Shown here one piece after another: positions 1-11,300 of a DNA stretch of 41,015 bases (the stretch's first letter is position 1; the number at the start of each line of letters is the position of its first letter). Position numbers and translations under genes: made by a program. Location: NCBI GenBank assembly GCA_964415245.1, contig CAYQAJ010000013.1:1-41015 (forward strand). Direction: 5' to 3'. Below the pieces are notes generated by a model, which did no database searches, was not told the DNA's origin, and saw only the letters and a list, made by a program, of their open reading frames with translations. Source of the DNA: CAYQAJ01 sp964415245. GTDB lineage: Bacteria; Planctomycetota; Planctomycetia; Pirellulales; Pirellulaceae.

Positions 1-1248
1 ACGCCGACACGACCAACGGCGACATCGACCTGAACAACGCAGCGCCCGGTTCGGTTACGGTCAACTCGATGACGACGGGCGTCGGCGATATCGACTACGA
101 CCAGACGGGCAACGAATCGCTGCTCTTAACGCTGGTATCGACCGACGACGGCGACGTCACGATCACCAACACCGGCGGCACCAGCGCCGACATCGACATC
201 GACGAGGTCTCGGCCGACCTGACCGACGACACGGTCCACATCACGTCGACCGGTGCGATCAACCAGGCTGCACCCGGCGACTTGGCCATCGACATCACGG
301 GCTTCGCGGTCGATCTGGATGCGGTGGAGGGGATCGGCAATACGAGTTCCCTCGATCTCACCACTGCCAGCCTGAACGCCGACACCACGGGCGGCGACAT
401 CGACCTGGATAACGTCGTCACCGCCGCGGTAATCGTAAACTCGATGACGACCGGCAGCGGCGACATTACCTACCAGCAGTCGGGCAACCAGTTGCTCAAG
501 CTCACCAACGTAGTGACCGGCAACGGCGACATCCTCATCCAGAATAGCGGCGGCACGGGCGCCGATATCGAAATCGATAACGTGGCAGCCGACACGACCG
601 ACGACACGGTCCACATCACATCGACCGGGGCGATCAACGAAGTAAGCAGCGACGACGCGGGCGTCGACATCACGGGCCGGAATCTCAATTTGGACGCAGT
701 CGAGGGAATCGGGAATACATCTGCGCTGGAAATCTCCACGGCCAGTCTCGACGCCGACACGACCAACGGCGACATCGACCTGAACAACGCAGCGCCCGGT
801 TCGGTTACGGTCAACTCGATGACGACGGGCGTCGGCGATATCGACTACGACCAGACGGGCAACGAATCGCTGCTCTTAACGCTGGTATCGACCGACGACG
901 GCGACGTCACGATCACCAACACCGGCGGCACCAGCGCCGACATCGACATCGACGAGGTCTCGGCCGACCTGACCGACGACACGGTCCACATCACGTCGAC
1001 CGGTGCGATCAACCAGGCTGCACCCGGCGACTTGGCCATCGACATCACGGGCTTCGCGGTCGATCTGGATGCGGTGGAGGGGATCGGCAATACGAGTTCC
1101 CTCGATCTCACCACTGCCAGCCTGAACGCCGACACCACGGGCGGCGACATCGACCTGGATAACGTCGTCACCGCCGCGGTAATCGTAAACTCGATGACGA
1201 CCGGCAGCGGCGACATTACCTACCAGCAGTCGGGCAACCAGTTGCTCA
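1..1248 (+). repeat. Two exact 498-bp direct copies, period 750 bp
   Basis: Bases 1-498 and 751-1248 are identical by direct line-by-line comparison. The first difference is at 499 (A) versus 1249 (C). The left copy runs into the window edge, so the identical tract may be longer. The 750-bp period is two 375-bp protein repeat units. The remaining units, to about 3000, share the same pattern with more divergence. Confidence 0.95.
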
Positions 1249-4200
1249 CGCTCACCAACGTCGTGACCGGCAACGGCGACATCCTGATTCAAAACGCCGG
1301 CGGTACGGGCGCCGACATCGAAATCGACAACGTGGCAGCCGACACGACCGACGACACGGTCCACGTCACATCGACCGGAGCGATCAACGAGGTTAGCCCG
1401 GCCGATGCGGGCGTGGATATCACGGGCAAGAACGTCAACCTGGACGCCGTGGAGGGGATCGGCAACAGCTCGGCCATCGAACTGTCGACGGCCAGTCTGG
1501 ATGCCGACACCACCAATGGCGACATTGATCTCAACAACGCCGCCACCGCCTCGGTTACGGTCAACTCGCTCACGACCGGCACCGGCAGCATCACGTACGA
1601 CCAAACCGGGAATCAGTCGCTGCTCTTGACGCTGGCTCAGACCACCGACGGCGATATCACGATCACCAATACCGGCGGCACCGACGCCGACATCGCCATT
1701 GTCAAGATCCTCGCCGACACGACCGACGACACCGCCAAGGTATCCGCAAGTGGTGCGATCAACGACGCGGCGGCCGATGCGCTCACCGATATCACGGCCT
1801 TTGCGGTCGATCTGGATGCCGGCGAAGGAATCGGCAACACGGCGGCGCTCGAGCTGGTAACCGCCCAGATCGATGCCGACACCACGACCGGCGACATTGA
1901 CCTCGACAACGCCGCATTCGCGCCGGTTACGGTCAATTCGATGACGACCGGCGGCGGCGACATTGACTATGACCAGACGGGCAACAATTTGCTCACGCTC
2001 ACCAGCGTTGCGACCACTAACGGCGACATCACGATTACCAACACCGGTGGAACGGGCGCCGACATCGAAATCGACAACGTGGCCGCCGACACAACCGACG
2101 ATACGGTTCACCTTACGTCGACCGGGGCGATCAACGAGGTTGCCCTGGACGACGCGGGCGTCGATATCACGGGCCGGAATATCAATCTGGATTCCGTGGA
2201 GGGCATCGGCAACACGTCGGCGATCGAACTGTCGACGGCGAGTCTCGACGCCGACACGACCAACGGCGACATTGATCTCAACAACGCCGCTACCGCCTCG
2301 GTCACGGTCAACTCGCTCACCACCGGAACCGGTAGCATCACGTACGACCAGACGGGCAACCAGTCGCTGCTGTTGACGTTGGCCCAGACCAGCAACGGCG
2401 ACGTGACGATCACCAACACCGGCGGCACCGGCGCCGACATTGCGATCGTCAAGATTATCGCGGACACAACCGACGACACGGCGAAGGTGGAGTCGAGCGG
2501 GGCCATCAACGACGCGGCCAGCGATACGACGACCGACATCACGGCCTTCGCTGTCGATTTGGACGCGGCCGAGGGAATCGGCAACACCGAGGCGCTGGAG
2601 TTGGTGACCACGGAGATCGACGCCGACACCGCGACCGGCGACATCGACCTGTTCAATGCCCCGACGACCGCCGTCGTTATCAACAGCATTTCCTCGGCCG
2701 GCACGGGTAACATCGATTACCTGCAGAACGGCAACAAGCTGCTGACCATTACCAGCGCCGCGGCGAATAACGGCAACATCGGCATCGAGAACACCGGCGG
2801 AACCTCGGCCAGCGTGCTCGTCGGCTCCATGTCGGCCGACGCCGTGAACGACACCGTCGAGATCATCGCCGGCGGGTCGATCAACGACGCCGCCACCGAC
2901 GTCCTGACCGACATCGCCTCGTTCGCCGTCGTGCTCAACGCGCAAACGGGCATCGGCAACATCGAGCCGCTCGAACTTTCGTCCCGGTCGATCACGGCCG
3001 ACAATTTGACGACCGGCGACGTCGTGCTCAACAACTCGATCGCGCTTTCCGCCACGGTCAACAGCCTGACGACTGTCGACGGGTCGAACATCCGCTTCGA
3101 GCAGTCCGGCGGCGGCAGCGTGAGCTTTACCACCGTCTCCACCACCAGCGACGGTAGCGCCGTCGCCGGCGAAGACGACATTGAGCTGATCAACAACGGC
3201 GGCAACCTGATCGTCGGCGGTTCCGTTTTCGCCGATGGAGAGGGGACGATTCAATTGACGACCAACACGTCGGGCAACGTGGTGCTCACCGGAACCACCT
3301 CCGCCCCCAGCAACCTGGTCGCCATCGACTCGGATGGCGCGATCCTCGATGGCGGCAACGCGGGCGGACCCGACATCACCGCCTTCGAAACCTCTCTCAA
3401 GGCCGAGAATGGCATCGGCACCGGCGCCTCGTTCGACGACGCGATCGACACCGCCGTGACCAACATCGCGGCGCTCAACAACACGTCGGGCAGCATCCAA
3501 ATCTCCAACAGCAACGGCGGAGCCGAGCTGTTCATCACCGATGTGAACGGCCTGTCGGGCATCATCGACAACGGCCCCGGCGCCATTGTCGTCACCAACG
3601 CCAGCCCGCTCACGGTGCAGAAGGCGATTCAAAACAACGGCGGCGGAGACACAAGGCTGACCTCGCTCACCACGGGGGATTTGACGCTCAATGCGCCGAT
3701 CGCGAACGCCGGCGGCGATGGCAGCATCGTTCTCGATGCGGCCGTAGACTTGGTTGTCAACGATATGGTTGTTGCGCCGGCGGCCGAGCTGCTCACCGAG
3801 GGGGGTGGTCAGATCATCGGTCTCGCCGGGGGCGACGTGATTCTGGCCGCCGGGGTCATCGTGCGAACCGACACCGGCCAGATGGCCCTGCTCGACGTGA
3901 TCGTCACCGTTACGGCCGACCAGGTGGGGGCCAACGGCTTCGCCCTGCTTACCGTCACCATTTTCGACCCGCTGGGCATCAACTATGAAATCATCGTTAA
4001 CTGGCTCGACGTGCCCGCGGCCGATTCGATCGACAACTACCCGCCCGAGTTCAACACCTCGCCCGACAAGGGAAACGACTCGGGCAACCAGGGAGCAGGT
4101 TTGCCGGCGATTTACAACGGCCTCGTGATCCACCAGTTCGGGCACTTCTATATCTTCGGCAGCCCGAACACGGAGAACCCGTCGGCCGACATCCCGGCGC

Positions 4201-5282
4201 AGGTTACCGTGCGTTACGACTTCCGTCCCACCGGCGACACCGACAACGGCATTCAGTTCTTCCGCGGCGGCGATCGCATTAACCAGATCGTGACCGTCGT
4301 CGACGTGCTTCAGGATGTGCCGGGTGAAGGAATTACCAGCTTCATCGTGTTCCAGACCGGCGGCGCCGAGCGGCAGGTAACCCGCGAGGAGCCGGTGACC
4401 GTCGCTCAGCCCGAGCCCACCGTTACGGTCGTCGCGTCGAGCAGCGAGTTCTTCGAAGTCGTCGCCGTACAGGAAGAGTCGCTCGAGGACGAGGCGCTGC
4501 TCTTCTTTACCATCGTCGACGTGTCGGGTAACGAGAGCGATCCGATCTACTTGCAGCTCGATCTTTTGGCCGGCGATCGACTGCTGGAGCTGTTCAAGCG
4601 GTTCCCCAACGGGCGGTATTTGATAAAGTACAAGGAGGCGGGTAGCCAGCAGATCCTGGTGTTGTTCGAGCTGAACGTCGACCAGGGCCGGCTGGTGCCG
4701 CCGAATTATCAGCTCATGAACGAGCAGGGAGATCAGCAGGAGCCCGAGACCGATGCCGGTGCGGAGCTCGTGCCCTACGTGCCCATCGACGCGGTGTCCG
4801 ACGGCGCGGTGGCGGTCGGTGCGGCGGTCGACAGCACCCTCGCGCAGAGTGCGGCCATCGACGCCGCGATTGACAATGCAGTATTCGTCGCGCAATACGA
4901 GGTAGCGACCGAAGCTTCCGCGACGGACTCGGCGATCTTCGATTCAGCCGTAACGAACGACGTCGCCGTCGAGGCGGCTCCCGCGGGCCGTGCGGTACAG
5001 CAGTCGGCAGCACAGCATCCGACGGACGAATTCAGTTCGACCAGAGACGCCGGCGACGCACAGCCGGACGCAGTCGACTCGCCGCAACAGCAACTGCCTG
5101 CCTTGCGGCTGCCCGCCTTGGTCGGCGGCGCCGCTGTTGCGGCCGCCGGACTGGTCGGTGCCGCGGCGTATCCCCCGTGGCAGCAGCGCGTCCAAGAGGC
5201 CATGCAGCACGATCGCGGCTCGCATCGCAAGGCCGCGCGGTTGTGCCGTCGGCTTCGCCGCGAAACGGCTGGAGTACGATGA
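1..5282 (+). CDS. Giant repeat surface protein, 5'-truncated (C-terminal 1760 residues)
   Basis: The frame is open at the left edge (first complete codon at base 3) and ends at TGA 5280-5282, so the N-terminus lies outside the window. The first ~1000 residues are eight to nine tandem units of about 125 residues. Each contains variants of GDIDYDQTGN, ITNTGGT.ADI, DTTDDTV, GAIN, DLDA.EGIGN and ADTT.GDIDL. The units are rich in Asp, Thr, Gly and Asn and nearly lack Cys, Lys and Arg, as expected for an extracellular beta-solenoid of the haemagglutinin/adhesin type. Units alternate between two subtypes, giving a 250-residue higher-order repeat, and decay after base ~3000. A non-repeat region follows (about 3850-4750). 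Near the C-terminus is one hydrophobic segment (LVGGAAVAAAGLVGAAAY) and then a strongly basic tail, which suggests a membrane anchor with the repeats outside the cytoplasm. Adhesin function is inference; no catalytic motif is seen. Confidence 0.85.
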   Translation, partial: ADTTNGDIDLNNAAPGSVTVNSMTTGVGDIDYDQTGNESLLLTLVSTDDGDVTITNTGGTSADIDIDEVSADLTDDTVHITSTGAINQAAPGDLAIDITGFAVDLDAVEGIGNTSSLDLTTASLNADTTGGDIDLDNVVTAAVIVNSMTTGSGDITYQQSGNQLLKLTNVVTGNGDILIQNSGGTGADIEIDNVAADTTDDTVHITSTGAINEVSSDDAGVDITGRNLNLDAVEGIGNTSALEISTASLDADTTNGDIDLNNAAPGSVTVNSMTTGVGDIDYDQTGNESLLLTLVSTDDGDVTITNTGGTSADIDIDEVSADLTDDTVHITSTGAINQAAPGDLAIDITGFAVDLDAVEGIGNTSSLDLTTASLNADTTGGDIDLDNVVTAAVIVNSMTTGSGDITYQQSGNQLLTLTNVVTGNGDILIQNAGGTGADIEIDNVAADTTDDTVHVTSTGAINEVSPADAGVDITGKNVNLDAVEGIGNSSAIELSTASLDADTTNGDIDLNNAATASVTVNSLTTGTGSITYDQTGNQSLLLTLAQTTDGDITITNTGGTDADIAIVKILADTTDDTAKVSASGAINDAAADALTDITAFAVDLDAGEGIGNTAALELVTAQIDADTTTGDIDLDNAAFAPVTVNSMTTGGGDIDYDQTGNNLLTLTSVATTNGDITITNTGGTGADIEIDNVAADTTDDTVHLTSTGAINEVALDDAGVDITGRNINLDSVEGIGNTSAIELSTASLDADTTNGDIDLNNAATASVTVNSLTTGTGSITYDQTGNQSLLLTLAQTSNGDVTITNTGGTGADIAIVKIIADTTDDTAKVESSGAINDAASDTTTDITAFAVDLDAAEGIGNTEALELVTTEIDADTATGDIDLFNAPTTAVVINSISSAGTGNIDYLQNGNKLLTITSAAANNGNIGIENTGGTSASVLVGSMSADAVNDTVEIIAGGSINDAATDVLTDIASFAVVLNAQTGIGNIEPLELSSRSITADNLTTGDVVLNNSIALSATVNSLTTVDGSNIRFEQSGGGSVSFTTVSTTSDGSAVAGEDDIELINNGGNLIVGGSVFADGEGTIQLTTNTSGNVVLTGTTSAPSNLVAIDSDGAILDGGNAGGPDITAFETSLKAENGIGTGASFDDAIDTAVTNIAALNNTSGSIQISNSNGGAELFITDVNGLSGIIDNGPGAIVVTNASPLTVQKAIQNNGGGDTRLTSLTTGDLTLNAPIANAGGDGSIVLDAAVDLVVNDMVVAPAAELLTEGGGQIIGLAGGDVILAAGVIVRTDTGQMALLDVIVTVTADQVGANGFALLTVTIFDPLGINYEIIVNWLDVPAADSIDNYPPEFNTSPDKGNDSGNQGAGLPAIYNGLVIHQFGHFYIFGSPNTENPSADIPAQVTVRYDFRPTGDTDNGIQFFRGGDRINQIVTVVDVLQDVPGEGITSFIVFQTGGAERQVTREEPVTVAQPEPTVTVVASSSEFFEVVAVQEESLEDEALLFFTIVDVSGNESDPIYLQLDLLAGDRLLELFKRFPNGRYLIKYKEAGSQQILVLFELNVDQGRLVPPNYQLMNEQGDQQEPETDAGAELVPYVPIDAVSDGAVAVGAAVDSTLAQSAAIDAAIDNAVFVAQYEVATEASATDSAIFDSAVTNDVAVEAAPAGRAVQQSAAQHPTDEFSSTRDAGDAQPDAVDSPQQQLPALRLPALVGGAAVAAAGLVGAAAYPPWQQRVQEAMQHDRGSHRKAARLCRRLRRETAGVR

Positions 5283-5288
5283 ACCTGT

Positions 5289-5330
5289 GCCGGCGTGGGA
5301 AATATCGATGAAACGCATCCCCACGCCGGC
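5289..5330. terminator. Perfect 11-bp inverted repeat after the surface-protein gene
   Basis: GCCGGCGTGGG at 5289-5299 and CCCACGCCGGC at 5320-5330 are exact reverse complements separated by 20 bases. The element starts 6 bases after the stop codon at 5282. No T-tract follows directly; the nearest T-run is at about 5365. It may end transcription of the giant gene or act as an operator or RNA structure before the kinase gene. Confidence 0.35.
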
Positions 5331-5390
5331 TGAACGATCCAATCGCAGAATCAAGTAACGACCCCTTTTTTGTTGTTGGGAAGCGCAGCC

Positions 5391-8300
5391 ATGTCGAAGT
5401 GCCCCCACTGCCAGACTCCTCTGTTGGACTCCGATCTTCGTGCGGGCCGTTGTCCCGCCTGTCGGAAGCCTCTGGCCGCCACGCAGAAGCCCGGCCCTGA
5501 TTCTGAATCGGGTCAAGGAGCCGCGAGCGGTGCCGCGCGCACGATCGACGACGACGCGGCATTGCCGCGCCAGCCGGCTAGCGCCTCGCGCGATACGCTC
5601 GACGATCAGCCCCAGGCCGCGCCACCGCGCTCGCCGGCGCAATTCACTACCGTGCCCGAGACTCCCGAGCAGCCACCGCGCGATCCCCGCGCGACGCCCA
5701 CGATTGATGACGACCAGGCGACGAAGGCCGTGGCCGCCGAACCGGATCCCTTCATCGATTCGGGCACGGTAGGCGAAACGCCGCTCGACCAGACGATCGA
5801 CTCCGTCCACGTCGTCGATGCCAAGGCCCAGCGTAAGGAAGGTACTGTCGACGATGAGCTGGCCAAGACGATCGACTCGGCGCAGTTGTCCGTCCCCGTG
5901 ACGCCGCCCGACAAGAAGACCGTCAACGACAAGATCGCGCAGACGATCGACTCGGTGCAGACGCCAGGCGCCGCCAAGCCGCCGGGCAAGGGGACAGTCC
6001 ACGACGAAATCGCCCAGACGGTCGATTCGGTAACCATGGACGAGGGCAAACAGCCGAAGAAGCAGGGCACGGTCGACGAGCGACACGGTGCCCAGACAAT
6101 GCAGTATCAGTCCGGCGAATCCGACCAGCCGGTGAAGAAGCCGGGCACTGTGGCGGATCGCCGGATTGCCGCCACGCTCGACAGCGGGGAATTGGCGCCG
6201 GCGATGGTCGATCGCGTTCGCGCCACGTGGGAAGGCACGATCAACGAGCAGGCCAGCCCCCGCACCTCGCTCAAGGCGGAGATCGGCGGCGGCGAAGGCC
6301 GGTCGACGCTCGTGATCCAGCCGCGCGTCTTCCGCCGCGCCATGCACGCCCAGGCGATCAACGCCGACTACGATCTGTTGGAGATGCTGGGCGAGGGCGG
6401 CATGGGAATGGTGTACGCCGCCCGGCAGGCGTCGGTCGACCGCACCGTGGCGGTCAAGATGCTCAAAACCGACACCGCGGCCGATCAGGTGCAGCGGCAC
6501 AAGTTCCTGGCCGAGGCGGTGGTGACGGGCGATCTGGAACACCCCAACATCGTGCCGATCTACGACCTGGGAATGAACGACGAGGGGGCGCTCTTTTACT
6601 CGATGAAGCGAGTGCAGGGTACGCCCTGGATGGATGTGGTCCACGAGAAGTCGCTGCACGAGAACATCGAGATTCTCATGAAGGTCGCCGACGCGATGGC
6701 CTTCGCCCACTCGCGGGGCGTGATCCACCGCGACTTGAAGCCCGAAAACGTAATGCTGGGCGGGTACGGCGAAGTGCTGGTCATGGACTGGGGGCTGGCC
6801 ATTGCCACGTCGCAAGCTCGGCAGGCCGGCGGCCTCAAGCCGTCGACGAGCATGGGGGGCACGCCCGCCTACATGGCCCCCGAAATGGCGGCTGGTCCCT
6901 TCGAGCGGATCAGCATGCTCAGCGACGTGTACCTGCTGGGCGCCATGCTGTACGAGGTTGTCACGGGCCGCCCGCCGCACACCGGCAAGGACGTGATGAA
7001 GTGCCTGTTCGCGGCCGCCAAGAATGACATCCAGCCAACCGAACACGAAGGCGAGCTGATCGACATTGCCCGCAAGGCGATGGCGACCAATCCCAAGGAT
7101 CGCTACGGCAGCGTGCTGGAGTTTCAGGAAGCGATCCGGCAGTACTTGGCCCACTCCGAGAGTATTGCCCTCTCGACCCGCGCCGCCGAAGACCTCGAGC
7201 AGGCCCGCAAGTCGGACGATTACCGCGACTATGCCCGCGCTCTGTTCGGTTTCCAGGAGGCGGTCGCGCTATGGGAAGGGAACGCGCGAGCTCGTAGCGG
7301 CGTGCTCGAAGCGAGCTTGGTGTATGCCCAATGCGCGATGAACAAGGGCGACTACGACTTGGGTGCGGGCCTGTTGGACGCCAGCGAGCCGGACCACGAG
7401 CGGCTGCTGACACAGATTCGGGCGGCTCAGCACGAGCGCGACGCGCGGCATGGCCGTATCAAGGTTCTGCGTCGGGCGCTGGTGGCCGGCGTGGCGGTGT
7501 TCTGCATGGTCGTTACCGTGGCCGCCGGCGTGATCTGGAACGAGAAGAACAAGGCGCAAGTGGCCAGGGACGATGCCATTGCGGCCGAAGCCGAGGCTAC
7601 AAAACAGCGCGACGCCGCCATTGAGGCCCGTAAGCAGGAAGAGACGGCGAAACTCGCCGCTGTTGCGGCCGAGGAGGAAGCAACCAAGCAGCGTGACGCG
7701 GCGGAAATGGCCCGCCTTGCCGCCGAGAAGGCGAAGGAGCTGGAAGAAGCGGCCAAGCTCGAGGCCGTTGCGGCGGAGGAGGAGGCCAAGAAGCAGCGCG
7801 ACGCGGCGGAAATGGCCCGCCTTGCCGCTGTCAAGGCGAAGGAGTTGGAAGAAGCGGCGAAGCTCAAGGCGGTCGCCGCCGAAACGGAGGCCAAAGAACA
7901 GCGCGACGCGGCGGAAATGGCCCGTCTCGCCGCTGTCAAGGCGAAGGAGTTGGAAGAAGCAGCGAAGCTCAAGGCGGTCGCCGCCGAAGACGAGGCCAAG
8001 AAGCAGCGTGATGCGGCAGAAATCGCCCGCAACGCCGCCGAGTACGAGGCTTACGTGGCGCAGATCGGCCTGGCGGCCGCCAAGATCGACGAAAACGCCT
8101 ACGACATCGCCCGCGAACTTCTCGACAGTTGCCCCGACAAGTTCAAGAACTGGGAATGGGGCCGTCTGCGATACCTGTGCGATCAGAAGGTCGTGGACTT
8201 TGACCGCGGCGACGCTTCGCAGCCGATCGAAGCCGTGGCTTTCGATTCCCAGGGCGAGCGCTTCGTCACGGGCGGTTGGGGCGGCGTGCTGCGGGTGTGG

Positions 8301-11300
8301 GATGCCGAAAGCAACGACGAGCCGCTGTTGTCGATTCAAGCTGGCGGCGACCGCGTCACCGCCGTCGCCTTTTCCCACGACGGAAAGTATTTGGCCAGCG
8401 GCAGCGACGATCCGTTTGCCTTCGCTTCGATCTGGAATGCGAAGTCGGGCGAGCTCGTGCAGGTGTTGCAGGGTCACACAGGCCCCGTCTACAGCCTCGC
8501 CTTCACTCGCGACGGTAAGCGCATTCTCACCGGCTCGGCCGACGGCACCGCACGGCTGTGGAACGTCGAAAACGGCGAGCTGCTGCGAACCTACCAGGGA
8601 CATAGCTGGCTCGTGTGGTGCGTCGCGTTCTCGCCCGACGAAACGCAGTTTGTCACCGCCAGCCAGGACGGCACGGCGATCGTGTGGTCGGTAGAAACGG
8701 GAGAAAAGCTGCCGCCGTTCCGCGGTCACCGCGGCCCGGTGTATGCGGCCGCCTTCTCGCCCGATGGCCAGTACGTCGCCACCGGCGGCTACGACAAGCG
8801 CGTGCTCATTTGGCGGCCGGACGAGCTCCAGGAGTACGACTACCGCGCGGCGGCCGCTGCCTTCGCCCGCGAGCAGGCAGGCGACACGGCCAGCTCCGGC
8901 GGCGCACTGAGCACGGGCGATACCGCGAGCTATGCCGCCCTGTCGGGTCACACGGCTGCGGTTCGCAGCCTGCGCTTCTCCCGCGACGGCAAGCTGATCC
9001 TCAGCGCCAGCCACGACAATACTCTCATCGTGTGGGACGCGATCGCCGGCACCGCATACAAGACGCTCCGCGGACACGGAAGCTGGGTCCGCAGTTGCGA
9101 TCTGTCGCCCGACGGCAAGTGGGCCCTTTCGGGCAGCTACGATCGCAAGGCCAAGCTGTGGGACATCGAGGGATACGAAGAGCTGCGCGTGCTCAAGGGG
9201 CGAGTTCTCGAAGGGCACGTCGACGAAATCCTGGCGGCGTCGTTTTCGCGCGACGGGCGGGAGATCGTCACCGCCAGCCGCGACCGCACGGCCCGTACGT
9301 GGGACTTTGCCAGCGGGCAGCTTCTGCACACGTTTGAAGAAGGTCACGCGTTCCTGGCGACTCGCGTGCTCTTCATTCCCGACAACAAGCAACCGCGGCT
9401 CGTCACATCCGCCGTCGACAGTACGGTCCGCATTTGGGACCTGGCCGGCGGAACGCAGATCGAACAACTCGAAGGGACGGGCCGCAGCGCCGCGGTCGCC
9501 GTCTCCCACGACGGACGCTGGGTATTGACCGGCGGCGAAGGCAAGACTGCCAAGTTGTGGGACGTGTCCGGCGTGCACTTCGACGCCGGGGCAGCCGCCG
9601 AGGGAGATCGCGAGCCGATCGCCCCCGTGCGCGTTTTGCCCGGCAACAAAGCCGAGGTGACCGCCGTCGCCTTTTCGCTCGACGACAGCCAACTGTTCCT
9701 GGGCGACGCTAACGGCCGGTGCACGCTCTACAGCCGCGAGACGGGCGAGGTGATTCGCACGTGGAGCGTTCACACGGGCCGCATTGTCGATGCCGTGTTC
9801 CTACCCGATGGCAAGCGGCTCCTCACCGCCAGTGCCGACAAGACGGCCACGCAGTGGGGTCTGGCGAGCGGCGAGGAAATCCAAGGGCGCATCTTCAAGC
9901 ATCCGGCCGCGGTGACGGCGATCGACGTTTCCGACGACGGGCGGTTTGCACTTACGGCGTGTGCCGACGGAGAGCTCCGCTATTGGAACGTCGACACGGC
10001 CGAACTTCTGTGGACCGTTACGCCGCACAGCGGCAGCGCCACGCTGTCCGAGAACTTGCGGTTTCTGATGAACGAGCGAAGTTGGACGATCGAACACCTG
10101 GCCGAGTTGGCGCAGATTCCCGTCGAGCGGATGCGCGACATCGTCGCCGACCGCGCCATGGTCGCCGTAGCCGACGCCGAGCTTACTCGGCTGGCGGGCG
10201 CGCTGGATTCCAGCGTGGCCCGGCTGCAAAAGTCGGTCGTGCGAAGCGTGGAAATCGCTCCCGACGGGCAGAGCGCGGCGATCGCGGCTTCGGCCGGGCG
10301 CACGGTGCGTCTATTGAATCTGAAAACGGGTGAAGAGATTGCCGCGCATGCCGCGGACGGATCCAACGCCCCCTTGTTCGACTTGCGCCACGCCGGTGCC
10401 GTGCGCGGGATCACCTTCTCGCCCGACGGCAAATCGCTGGCTACCGTGGGCGGCGACGAGGCACGCCTGTTCGACTTGCAAACGCATCGCGAGGTGATGG
10501 ACTTCAGCCCGCACGGATCGGTTGCCTCGGCGGGTTTCTCGCCGGACGGAAGTCGCATCGTCACAGCCAGTTGGGACAATTCGGCCCGCATCTGGAACGT
10601 TGACACCGGTCGCGACGAAATCAAGCTCGAAGGGCCCGAGGGGCACACGGCGCGCGTGAACTCCGCCGTCTACTCGCACGACGCAACGCGCGTCCTCACC
10701 GCCAGCGACGACCGCACCGCCAAAATCTGGGATGCAAACAACGGTAGTCTCTTGGCGACACTCGAAGGCCACTCGGGCGCAGTCGCCTGGGCTATCTTCT
10801 CGGACGACGACACGAAAGTCGTCACGGCCTCACGAGACTCGACGGCCCGCATCTGGGATGCCGCCACCGGCAAGATGCTGGTCGAATTGAAAGGCGACCA
10901 GGGACACACCGACGGCGTACTGTGCGCGGCCATCTCCAACGATGGAAAACTGATCGTCACCGGCAGCGGCGACGACACGGCCAAAATCTGGAATGCGAAG
11001 ACGGGTGAGGTGCTCTTCACCCTGGCCGGTCACACCGCGTCGGTCAACTCCGTGGCGATCTCGCCCGACGGACGACGCGTGCTCACCGGCAGCGCCGACT
11101 TCACCGCGAAGCTGTGGGATGCCACCAGCGGCAAAGAGGTGCTCACGCTGAAGGCCCACGACCAGGAGGTGACTTCGGTCAGCTTCTCGGACGACGGACG
11201 GTACGCCCTCACCGCCAGCCGCGACGCCACGGCCATCGTCTGGCTGGCCAAGGAGTGGCCTGTGGTGGCGATCGAGGAAGGCGAAGCGCCCGCGGAAGGC

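Noticed and set aside
876..4895. 1339-codon open frame antisense to the giant repeat gene
   Set aside because: It is rich in Arg, Val, Asp and Gly and follows the repeat period of the sense gene. It arises from codon bias in the GC-rich repeats; there is no start context or recognisable domain.
7692..8030. Regular 105-bp repeats considered as a CRISPR array
   Set aside because: Repeats are contiguous without spacers and lie in frame in a coding region as coiled coil.
4944..9773. Long antisense frames (4944-7154 and 7269-9773) opposite the kinase gene
   Set aside because: Arg/Leu/Val/His-rich sequences without motifs, opposite a gene with clear kinase and WD40 domains.
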